From assembly GCF_947169445.1 (NCBI RefSeq), contig NZ_CAMVPU010000097.1, positions 1-9,161 of the forward strand: a stretch of DNA of 9,161 nt, written 5' to 3'. The notes under the pieces were generated by a model that worked only from the letters and a program-made list of their open reading frames with translations, had not been told where the DNA came from and made no database searches. Origin of the DNA: an uncultured Butyrivibrio sp. GTDB lineage: Bacteria > Bacillota > Clostridia > Lachnospirales > Lachnospiraceae. Below, one piece after another: positions 1 through 5,307 of this stretch. The position numbers and the translations under genes were made by a program. Each line of letters starts with the position of its first letter. The first letter of the stretch is position 1.

Positions 1-843
1 AAGGAGCACGTTCTTCTTGCTCGTCAGGTAGGCGTTCCTTACATCATCGTATTCATGAACAAGTGCGATATGGTTGATGATCCTGAGCTTCTTGACCTCG
101 TTGAGATGGAGATCAGAGACCTTCTTACAGAGTATGAGTTCCCTGGAGATGACACACCTATCATCCGTGGTTCAGCTCTTAAGGCTCTTGAGGATCCTAA
201 GTCTGAGTGGGGCGACAAGGTTATGGAGCTCATGGACACAGTTGATTCTTACATCCCTGAACCTACTCGTGAGACAGATAAGCCTTTCCTTATGCCTGTT
301 GAGGACGTATTCACAATCACAGGACGTGGAACAGTTGCTACTGGTAGAGTAGAGAGAGGTCACCTTAACCTCAACGACGAAATCGAAATCGTTGGTATCA
401 AGGAAGAGACATCTAAGTCTGTATGTACTGGTATCGAGATGTTCAGAAAGACTATGGACTACTGCGAGGCTGGTGACAACGTAGGTCTTCTTCTCCGTGG
501 TGTTGACCGTGATGGTATCCAGAGAGGTCAGGTTGTAACAAAGCCTGGCACAGTTACATGCCACACAAAGTTCACTGCTGAGGTTTACGTTCTTACTAAG
601 GACGAGGGTGGCCGTCATACACCTTTCTTCACAAACTACAGACCTCAGTTCTATTTCAGAACAACTGACGTTACAGGTGTCTGCAACCTCCCTGAAGGTG
701 TTGAGATGTGCATGCCTGGTGACCACGTAACAATGTCTATCGAGCTTATTCACCCAATCGCTATGGAGCAGGGTCTTAAGTTCGCTATCCGTGAGGGTGG
801 ACGTACAGTTGGATCAGGTAAGGTTGCTACAATCGTTGAGTAA
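1..843 (+). CDS. tuf: Elongation factor Tu, C-terminal 280 residues (5' end outside window)
   Basis: EF-Tu is the cytoplasmic GTPase that delivers aminoacyl-tRNA to the ribosomal A site. The reading frame is open from base 1, so roughly the first 115 residues (P-loop and switch regions) lie upstream of the window. Visible are the guanine-specificity motif NKCD (codons 20-23) and the SAL motif (codons 58-60) that end the G domain. Domain 2 follows (start PVEDVFTITGRGTVATGRVE), then domain 3 (from about KFTAEVYVL to the end at KVATIVE). The length from NKCD to the stop fits a normal EF-Tu of about 395 residues. Codon choice is strongly biased (CGT, CTT, GGT, AAG), as in highly expressed genes and unlike the genes that follow. 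The TAA stop is followed 30 bases later by an intrinsic terminator, so tuf ends its operon. Identification is certain from sequence similarity read by eye. Confidence 0.99.
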   Translation, partial: KEHVLLARQVGVPYIIVFMNKCDMVDDPELLDLVEMEIRDLLTEYEFPGDDTPIIRGSALKALEDPKSEWGDKVMELMDTVDSYIPEPTRETDKPFLMPVEDVFTITGRGTVATGRVERGHLNLNDEIEIVGIKEETSKSVCTGIEMFRKTMDYCEAGDNVGLLLRGVDRDGIQRGQVVTKPGTVTCHTKFTAEVYVLTKDEGGRHTPFFTNYRPQFYFRTTDVTGVCNLPEGVEMCMPGDHVTMSIELIHPIAMEQGLKFAIREGGRTVGSGKVATIVE

Positions 844-873
844 TTCTTATCGGATTGCATAAACACTGAATTC

Positions 874-910
874 AAAGAGCTTCAAGCCTTGTGCTTGAGG
901 CTCTTTTTTT
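874..910 (+). terminator. Intrinsic terminator of tuf
   Basis: The arms 874-887 and 893-906 pair over 14 base pairs with one G-U wobble. They enclose a 5-base loop (CTTGT), and the descending arm runs into a T-run through 910. It lies 30 bases after the EF-Tu stop codon. The A-run on the 5' side is short, so it serves mainly the plus strand. Confidence 0.93.
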
Positions 911-912
911 AT

Positions 913-941
913 TTGTTTTTAAAAGCGGAAAATGGTAATAT
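913..941 (+). promoter_or_regulatory. Possible promoter for the small RNA candidate
   Basis: TTGTTT (913-918) and TAATAT (936-941) are separated by 17 bases. A TG dinucleotide one base ahead of the second hexamer gives an extended -10 look. Predicted initiation is near 948. The match is partial (3/6 and 4/6), so this is suggestive only. Confidence 0.35.
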
Positions 942-947
942 TCTATT

Positions 948-1023
948 AAGGAGAAGGCAAACACCTTCTGGGCTGGTCGAAAGACCCGGGTCCACCAACA
1001 AGCGGGTAAGACACCCGCTTTTT
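948..1023 (+). ncRNA. Candidate small structured RNA of about 75 nt
   Basis: Three hairpins follow one another with no protein-coding potential. The first is AGAAGG/CCTTCT around loop CAAACA (about 953-970). The second is GGTC/GACC closed by a GAAA tetraloop (about 974-985), with GC-rich flanks that can extend it. The third is an 8-bp terminator-like hairpin at 1000-1020 followed by T's. A promoter-like pair lies just upstream, and the tuf terminator ends at 910, so this would be a separate transcript. I do not recognise the family. The GCAAAC and GGTCGAAAGACC pieces recall the c-di-GMP-I riboswitch, but its conserved second half is missing. It could also be the leader of a longer transcript reaching the HIT gene. 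Confidence 0.42.
1000..1023 (+). terminator. Intrinsic terminator ending the small RNA candidate
   Basis: The perfect 8-bp stem AAGCGGGT/ACCCGCTT (1000-1007 with 1013-1020) has a 5-base loop AAGAC and is followed by TTTCT, giving a five-base T-run from 1019. It is the second terminator within 115 bases after tuf. That makes a separate short transcript, or conditional read-through towards the HIT gene, the likely purpose. Confidence 0.7.
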
Positions 1024-1032
1024 CTATGGGGT

Positions 1033-1082
1033 TAAAAGGAGCTTGATACACCAATCTGGAATATCAGAACTAACTCCTTTTA
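1033..1082 (+). other. Long-range hairpin in the region upstream of the HIT gene
   Basis: TAAAAGGAG (1033-1041) pairs perfectly with CTCCTTTTA (1074-1082), 9 bp across a 32-base loop. Inside the loop TGATA (1044-1048) can pair with TATCA (1062-1066). The left arm contains an AGGAG Shine-Dalgarno-like core with no usable start codon at a good distance. There is no T-run of terminator quality after it. The rest of 1083-1178 shows only a 19-codon frame (1090-1149) without a ribosome binding site, and nothing I recognise. Confidence 0.35.
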
Positions 1083-1178
1083 TATAAAAATGGGACACTC
1101 GGAAGTAAGACGTGATGATGATTTCATTTATTATTCTAAACAACGATGAACTATTTAGCCCCGGTGTAAGGAGGACTA

Positions 1179-1217
1179 ATGCTTAAGAAAGCAAAAGTGG
1201 AGGATGCTATTGAGTAA
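1179..1217 (+). CDS. Possible 12-residue leader peptide overlapping the HIT gene
   Basis: The frame encodes MLKKAKVEDAIE and is preceded by a full TAAGGAGG ribosome binding site (1167-1174) four bases before the ATG. Its last codons contain the GGAGG that would serve the HIT gene, and its stop codon (1215-1217) lies just inside the HIT reading frame in another phase. That layout is typical of translational coupling, where ribosomes finishing the short frame help start the next one. It could instead be the head of a lost gene. Its sequence matches nothing I know. Whether it is translated cannot be told from sequence alone. Confidence 0.4.
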   Translation: MLKKAKVEDAIE

Positions 1218-1674
1218 CTGTGAGTGGTGTAATCTATCTGATGAAGATAAAAAATACACATTGTATGAGGATGAGTACTGGGCGGCATATCTTGCTGACG
1301 AACAGGATTACATTGGAAGATGTATTTTTGTACTGAAGAGGCATGTAGGCACTTTGTCAGAGCTTAGTGAGGATGAGTGGACTGATTTGCGGCTAATTAT
1401 TCAAAGGATAGAATCCTGCTTGAAGGCAATTCTTGGAGCAGATTTATGTAACTGGACATGTCTTCTGAATAACTTCTACAAAGATGATAATCCAAATCCG
1501 CATGTTCATTTGCATTGTCGACCAAGATACAGTAAGCCGGTAGTAATTGGTGACAACAGTTATATCGATGAAGAGTTTACTCATCATTATGCTTTGAAGA
1601 AGCCTAGTAAGATTACTGATGAGGATAAGCAAAATATATATGTCAGGATGAAAGAATTCTTATCTTTAAATTGA
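1210..1674 (+). CDS. HIT-family nucleotide hydrolase/transferase
   Basis: HIT proteins hydrolyse nucleoside phosphoramidates, dinucleoside polyphosphates or similar nucleotides through a histidine triad. The triad is explicit: NPHVHLHCRPRY holds three alternating histidines (100, 102, 104 counted from the ATG at 1204), the middle one being the expected nucleophile. An N-terminal CEWC pair (Cys6, Cys9) may bind zinc, as in many bacterial members. The length of about 155 residues is normal. Start choice: the ATG at 1204 directly abuts GGAGG (1199-1203), which leaves no spacing. The TTG at 1210 is six bases away, gives a protein starting M-S-N-C, and is preferred; the difference is two residues. 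The gene overlaps a possible 12-codon leader frame and is followed 34 bases later by a broken acetyltransferase gene. The substrate cannot be assigned. Confidence 0.9.
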   Translation: MSNCEWCNLSDEDKKYTLYEDEYWAAYLADEQDYIGRCIFVLKRHVGTLSELSEDEWTDLRLIIQRIESCLKAILGADLCNWTCLLNNFYKDDNPNPHVHLHCRPRYSKPVVIGDNSYIDEEFTHHYALKKPSKITDEDKQNIYVRMKEFLSLN

Positions 1675-1708
1675 TAACATTATAATAAAATAGTAATGGA
1701 GGCTTGGT

Positions 1709-1861
1709 ATGCTTGAATTAAAGGGGATAAACACAGATGCAGAAAAAGAATGGAAATTTGTCAGGGATATGCCGGTAGATGAAAACGGGCTGACTAATTT
1801 GATGTCAGGGGATCATAATAAAAACAAAAGAGTTGGTCTGATGCATACGAATTACTTCTAG
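1709..1861 (+). pseudogene. Truncated GNAT acetyltransferase (N-terminal remnant, 50 codons)
   Basis: A strong ribosome binding site (GGAGG at 1698-1702, six bases from the ATG) starts a 50-codon frame. Its first 30 residues, from MLELKGINTDAEKEW through DENGLTN, read like the N-terminus of a bacterial GNAT family I know only by recall. After LTN (around 1797) the sequence changes character and soon stops at a TAG (1859-1861). The acetyl-CoA loop and the rest of the roughly 170-residue domain are absent. I found no clear continuation in another phase downstream, so a deletion is likelier than a simple frameshift. The intact start signals suggest recent decay. The family assignment rests on about 30 residues. 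Confidence 0.6.
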
Positions 1862-2197
1862 AGCCAACCAATAATATGCATTTCATAGGCTAAGCTGAGC
1901 AGAACGGGACTGTTACAGAGCGTACATGCATATGAAAGTGTATCTAATAAGGACTTTAGTATGCAGGATGTGACCGGGGAGAGCTTGGGGAGAGAATCGA
2001 GAAAGGCGGAAAGCATATGAAGAGGAAGAAAATTGAAGTTTTCATATGCATAAGTGAGTGAAAAACTTAAAATATAAGAGATTTAGCCATCTGCAAGGCA
2101 TATTAAAAGATGCATTTAACTTGATCTCGTATGTCTCAGGCATAAATCAAGAAGCAGTTTAGTGGTTGGATAGAGATTGTAATGAGGTATTTGAGTT
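1862..2197. other. Decayed stretch with no intact gene
   Basis: No convincing gene is present on either strand. One short frame (ATG 2017 to TGA 2059-2061, 14 codons) overlaps a GTG at 2058 in a GTGA arrangement. The frame from that GTG reads plausibly (KNLKYKRFSHLQGILKDAFN and onward) to an in-frame TAG at 2160-2162, then continues open to 2219, into the next gene in another phase. This looks like the remains of one or two small genes. I cannot name them. The region also holds the TGCATATGAA repeats listed separately. Confidence 0.45.
2013..2049. repeat. 9-bp inverted repeat GCATATGAA / TTCATATGC
   Basis: GCATATGAA at 2013-2021 is mirrored exactly by TTCATATGC at 2041-2049 across 19 bases. 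The ten-base word TGCATATGAA also occurs at 1927-1936, and its complement at 2041-2050 and 5925-5934. No T-run follows, so it is not a terminator. It could be a protein-binding site or a remnant of a small dispersed repeat. Confidence 0.5.
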
Positions 2198-2755
2198 ATG
2201 CTCCGTGATGCGGATATAAGAGATGGTCTGTGCGACTATCTTGAAATAAAATATGGAAAGATACGCTTCTTTGAAGAGCTCACAATGGGCAGATCAAGAG
2301 CAGATATAGTCATGGTTACAGATCAGGGGCTGTATGGCATAGAGATTAAGAGCGATGCGGATACCTATGAAAGGCTTACTAGGCAGGTCAGGGACTACGA
2401 CAGATTTTTTGACTATAACTATGTTGTCGTGGGAAGCAGCCATGCAGGGCATATAAGGGAGCATGTTCCGGACCATTGGGGAATCATTACTGTTGAAGAT
2501 GACGGTGGAAAGCTCGACTGCTACGAGATGCGTATGCCCCAGCGCAGTCCAAAGGTAAAGCTGAACAACCAGATGGGACTGCTGTGGAGGAGTGAACTTG
2601 CCGTATTGCAAGAGAAGAATGGTCTGTACAAGTACTCTGATAAGAGTAAGATGTATCGCAAGAAGTATCTTATAGCAAGCGTGGATAAGGAACTACTTAG
2701 AAAGCAGATGTTGGAAGTCCTTTTTGAGAGGGATTACTCTATTTTTGAGGACTAG
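2198..2755 (+). CDS. sce7726-type protein with PD-(D/E)XK nuclease-like core
   Basis: The 185-residue protein begins MLRDADIRDGL and reads like the sce7726 family, known from databases as small, poorly characterised proteins with a restriction-endonuclease-like fold. The core elements are in order: an acidic pair in FFEEL (Glu26/Glu27), then Asp36 in SRADIVMV, then the paired motif GIEIK (Glu49-x-Lys51), then a conserved helix with Gln63 (TRQVRDYDRFFDY). VVVGSSHAGH (77-86) forms a further strand and loop. The C-terminus ends in a helical LFERDY segment. Nuclease activity is inferred from the motif only. The ribosome binding site is weak (GAGG ten bases ahead), but a stop codon lies one codon upstream in frame, so 2198 is the first ATG available. 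It stands alone after a decayed region, suggesting an acquired gene. Confidence 0.82.
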   Translation: MLRDADIRDGLCDYLEIKYGKIRFFEELTMGRSRADIVMVTDQGLYGIEIKSDADTYERLTRQVRDYDRFFDYNYVVVGSSHAGHIREHVPDHWGIITVEDDGGKLDCYEMRMPQRSPKVKLNNQMGLLWRSELAVLQEKNGLYKYSDKSKMYRKKYLIASVDKELLRKQMLEVLFERDYSIFED

Positions 2756-2826
2756 GTAAGATATTTCTGAATAATTTACTCTATAAAAGTATTGAATAAG
2801 TGTTTGTTGGGAGGATGTAGGCATAA

Positions 2827-3753
2827 ATGATAACTATAAAAGAATCAACATACGAGGATATCAAGAATATACAGAGCCTCTGGGCAGATGAAGATGTTAT
2901 GAAATACATCTGGCCGGGAGGATTACAGGAGACAGAAGAGGGTGTACGGCAGTGGCTGGATAGATTTATAGATTCCAGACCAATGCAAAATCACTATTCA
3001 ATATTTGAAGATGGCAAATACTGCGGCGAGACTCAGTATCGCATAGATGAGGCAACTAAAAATGCATCATTAGACATCAAGCTGTTTAAATTTGCAAGGG
3101 GCCGTGGGATCGCAAAGCAGGCACTGCTTAATTCTATCGTGGAAGCGTTCGAACATGGGGCTGAAAACCTGTGGGTTGATCCACATCCATCCAATGTTAA
3201 AGCGCTAAATCTGTACCGTAGGCTGGGGTTCGTACAGAAAGAAATGCCGGAGTATGTTATCGCTATGGGAGAAGATCCTGCGGTTTATACCTATATGGAA
3301 CTTCGTAAAAATGATTTTTATAATAAGTTTGAAAAGTCTTGTGGCGCGATAGTTTATACGGTTGAAGACGGGACAATTAAATATCTTCTTGTAGAAGAAA
3401 TGAGCGGATTCCATAGTTTTCCCAAAGGACATATGGAAGAAGGCGAGACAGAAAAAGATACTGCTCTTCGTGAAATAAAAGAAGAAACAGATCTTGATGT
3501 TAAGCTTTGTACTGACTTTAGAGAAAGCGAGTTGTACCGGCTTTCGGAAAAACCTGGCATAACAAAGCAGGTTGTGTATTACCTAGCTGAATATAAAGAT
3601 ACATGTCCGCACATCGTAAGACCAAACGAGGTCAGGTCTCTCAAGAGCCTTAGCCTGGAAGAAGCTATTAATGTTTTAGAGTATGACAACAAAAAAGAGA
3701 TGCTTAAAAAGGCTGATAGCTATATTAAGAGTAAGGCAGAGGCGCACCTATAA
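2827..3753 (+). CDS. Bifunctional GNAT acetyltransferase - Nudix (Ap4A hydrolase-like) fusion
   Basis: The protein joins two enzymes. Residues 1-160 form a GNAT domain: the acetyl-CoA loop is R91-G-R-G94-I-A96, and the closing motif is PSNVKALNLYRRLGF (121-135). Residues 168-308 form a Nudix domain. SCGAIVY (171-177) and FPKGH (198-202) are typical of asymmetric diadenosine tetraphosphate hydrolases. The Nudix box runs from Gly201 to Leu223 with REIKEE (215-220) in place; only its late glycine is replaced by Asp222. Both active-site signatures look functional. The acetyl acceptor is unknown, and the preferred nucleotide is inferred to be Ap4A or a related compound. GGGAGG (2809-2814) is 12 bases before the ATG, rather far. 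A terminator follows at 3798, so this is the last gene of its transcript. The frame is continuous across the junction, with no sign of an assembly fusion. Confidence 0.92.
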   Translation: MITIKESTYEDIKNIQSLWADEDVMKYIWPGGLQETEEGVRQWLDRFIDSRPMQNHYSIFEDGKYCGETQYRIDEATKNASLDIKLFKFARGRGIAKQALLNSIVEAFEHGAENLWVDPHPSNVKALNLYRRLGFVQKEMPEYVIAMGEDPAVYTYMELRKNDFYNKFEKSCGAIVYTVEDGTIKYLLVEEMSGFHSFPKGHMEEGETEKDTALREIKEETDLDVKLCTDFRESELYRLSEKPGITKQVVYYLAEYKDTCPHIVRPNEVRSLKSLSLEEAINVLEYDNKKEMLKKADSYIKSKAEAHL

Positions 3754-3797
3754 ATAATTAAAGGATAATGCCGATATAATAGATAGCAATGGAAATG

Positions 3798-3843
3798 CGT
3801 GTCTTTTCAATGGATTGACCATCCTTGAAGGGGCACGTTTTTT
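3798..3843 (+). terminator. Intrinsic terminator after the GNAT-Nudix gene
   Basis: The arms 3798-3810 and 3825-3837 pair over 13 bp, including three G-U wobbles. An inner GGAT/ATCC helix extends the stem, and six T's (3838-3843) follow. It separates the fusion gene from the hypothetical gene at 3877. Confidence 0.9.
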
Positions 3844-3876
3844 ATTTCTTGGAAACACTTTTTATCCGGAGGCAAT

Positions 3877-4662
3877 ATGGGAATAACGGCAATATCGAAT
3901 GATTATCTGATGGGATCGTATAAGTCTTCTTTAGAAAAAGAGAATACTAAAGGCGCAGAAGGCGTAGGAAGTTTTGGCCGGACACTTAAGGATGAAACTG
4001 AAAAGAAATGCCCCTACAGCTTTTTGGTGAAGGATGGTGTCATACAGTATAAAGGAGTAACTTTCGTCTGCGACTACGAGCAGAATGCTATAACTCTGGG
4101 AAATATGTATGAAAAAGAAAAGGTGCTGAAAATAGCCCTTCCAAGCGGTGGCAGCCTTCATGTGAACGTAGATAATATCGATACTTTGGCAAAGGCAGCA
4201 GGCATGTTTACGCCCGAGGATCTCAAGGCCATTATGCGTGCAATTTCTGAATATAATCACTGCACCAGGAAACGCATGGAGATGGAGGAGGAAAAAACTG
4301 AAACCGCGGAGGAGGCAGCTGCAGAGTCAGAAACTCCGGATGCTGAAAAAGAATCTGAGATAGAGCCTGAGACAGTTAAAACGACTTTGACGGAGCAGAT
4401 CAGTGCTTTCAGAATGGAGCTTTTTGAAAAGCTGATAAATAATGAGACTGAGGTCAAAATTCAGATAGGTAGCCAGGAAATGAGTGTTAAGGAATGGGAT
4501 AAGCTCATGGACAGGATTGATAAAGAGCTTGAGAATGTGCATGAGGCCCTCCTTGAGAAAGAGGAGAAGCAGGAGGAGAAGGATCAGGAGGAACGGATAA
4601 GAAAACTTTTTGAAGAGAGAAACGCATATGAAGAAACATATACTGCTTATCTGGAGGCTTAA
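3877..4662 (+). CDS. Two-part hypothetical protein, Lachnospiraceae type
   Basis: This is a 261-residue protein without signal peptide or membrane segment, so probably cytoplasmic. Residues 45-125 form a compact region: YKGVTFVCDYEQNAITLG (58-75), a hydrophobic stretch with IALPSGGSLHVN, and MFTPEDLKAIMRAISEYN (110-127). Residues 135-170 are a Glu/Ala-rich acidic linker. Residues 172-225 are helical and contain IQIGSQEMSVKEWDKLMDRI (196-215). Residues 218-261 are a Glu/Lys-rich coiled-coil-like tail. Both the first region and the IGSQ...KEWDKL motif recall uncharacterised proteins that I associate with Lachnospiraceae. I know no function and assign none. CCGGAGG (3866-3872) lies four bases before the ATG. 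The gene is monocistronic, sitting between terminators at 3798-3843 and 4724-4754. Confidence 0.8.
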   Translation: MGITAISNDYLMGSYKSSLEKENTKGAEGVGSFGRTLKDETEKKCPYSFLVKDGVIQYKGVTFVCDYEQNAITLGNMYEKEKVLKIALPSGGSLHVNVDNIDTLAKAAGMFTPEDLKAIMRAISEYNHCTRKRMEMEEEKTETAEEAAAESETPDAEKESEIEPETVKTTLTEQISAFRMELFEKLINNETEVKIQIGSQEMSVKEWDKLMDRIDKELENVHEALLEKEEKQEEKDQEERIRKLFEERNAYEETYTAYLEA

Positions 4663-4723
4663 GGGGAAGCATATTGCGATCAGAAGGTTGCTGACAATGA
4701 CACAATAAATATTATTATTTAAC

Positions 4724-4754
4724 GGGTTTCAGGCATAATGCTTGGAACCCTTTT
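4724..4754 (+). terminator. Intrinsic terminator after the hypothetical gene
   Basis: GGGTTTCAGGC (4724-4734) pairs with GCTTGGAACCC (4740-4750) over 11 bp with two wobbles around loop ATAAT, followed by TTTTG. It lies 62 bases after the stop codon, immediately ahead of the next promoter. Confidence 0.85.
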
Positions 4755-4781
4755 GTTATGGGCATTTTGAATACAAAGTAA

Positions 4782-4810
4782 ATGACAAACCCTTGCCCAG
4801 ACAGTATAAT
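4782..4810 (+). promoter_or_regulatory. Sigma-A promoter of the Nudix/phosphatase unit
   Basis: ATGACA (4782-4787; 5 of 6 consensus bases), a 17-base spacer, and a perfect TATAAT (4805-4810). Initiation is expected near 4817, giving a leader of about 26 bases before the ATG at 4843. This is the best promoter in the window and suggests constitutive, fairly strong expression. Confidence 0.82.
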
Positions 4811-4842
4811 TTGAGTATTGATGCAAAGGAGACGGGGAGTAT

Positions 4843-5307
4843 ATGGGCAGAACCGAAATTGCAGAAATAACAGTTCTTTGTCTTATTTCAGACGGGGACA
4901 AAGTGCTGCTTCAAAATAGAATCAAAGAGGACTGGAAAGGTTATACTCTTCCCGGAGGTCACGTGGAGCCCGGGGAGTCTTTTGTTGATGCGGTTATTCG
5001 AGAGATGAAAGAGGAAACGGGGCTGGACATAAAGAATCCAAGGCTGGCGGGAGTCAAGCAGTTTCCAATAATAGATGGTGGAAAGGAAAATGGAAGATAC
5101 ATAGTATTTTTGTTCAAGACTAACGAATTTTCCGGAAGTGTCATTTCCTCTGCCGAAGGTAAGATGGAGTGGTTTGAATACAGCAAACTGTCAGAGATGG
5201 ACACTGTGAATGACTTGGAAGAACTTATGGAAGTCATCAATAACCCTGAGCTTACAGAGTTCCAATACCTGGTGGATGGAGATAACTGGACGGTATCGAT
5301 TAAATGA
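4843..5307 (+). CDS. MutT-like Nudix hydrolase (8-oxo-dGTP diphosphatase family)
   Basis: The 154-residue single-domain Nudix protein would hydrolyse a nucleoside diphosphate linked to another group, releasing a monophosphate. The Nudix box is complete: Gly39, Glu45, Arg53-Glu54, Glu57-Glu58, Gly60-Leu61, within the stretch from LPGGHVEPGE to EETGLD. The segment after the box and the tail LTEFQYLVDG (137-146) recall MutT/MutX-type nucleotide-pool sanitising enzymes. Substrate choice within the Nudix family cannot be read from the box, so 8-oxo-dGTP is a family-level guess. Two purine-rich runs precede the start: AAAGGAG (4825-4831) at 11 bases, and GGGGAG at 3. The stop overlaps the next gene's ATG (ATGA at 5304-5307), so the pair is translationally coupled. 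Confidence 0.9.
   Translation: MGRTEIAEITVLCLISDGDKVLLQNRIKEDWKGYTLPGGHVEPGESFVDAVIREMKEETGLDIKNPRLAGVKQFPIIDGGKENGRYIVFLFKTNEFSGSVISSAEGKMEWFEYSKLSEMDTVNDLEELMEVINNPELTEFQYLVDGDNWTVSIK

Noticed and set aside
172..753. 193-codon minus-strand frame inside tuf
   Set aside because: It is a shadow of the strongly codon-biased EF-Tu gene; the translation is Cys/Leu/Val-rich without motifs.
948..1023. c-di-GMP-I (GEMM) riboswitch
   Set aside because: GCAAAC and a GAAA-capped hairpin are present, but the conserved GGACGCAAAGCC-type segment and the second helix are missing, and the following gene is not a typical target.
872..1054. 60-codon minus-strand frame covering the tuf terminator and the small-RNA candidate
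   Set aside because: It is made of hairpin arms and T-runs, has no ribosome binding site, and its translation looks like no protein.
1090..1149. 19-codon frame (MGHSEVRRDDDF...) upstream of the HIT gene
   Set aside because: There is no ribosome binding site before it and nothing recognisable in it; kept only as a note.
2013..2049. Inverted repeat as insertion-sequence ends or a terminator
   Set aside because: Only 9 bp long, with 19 bases between arms, no transposase fragment that I recognise, no target duplication and no T-run.
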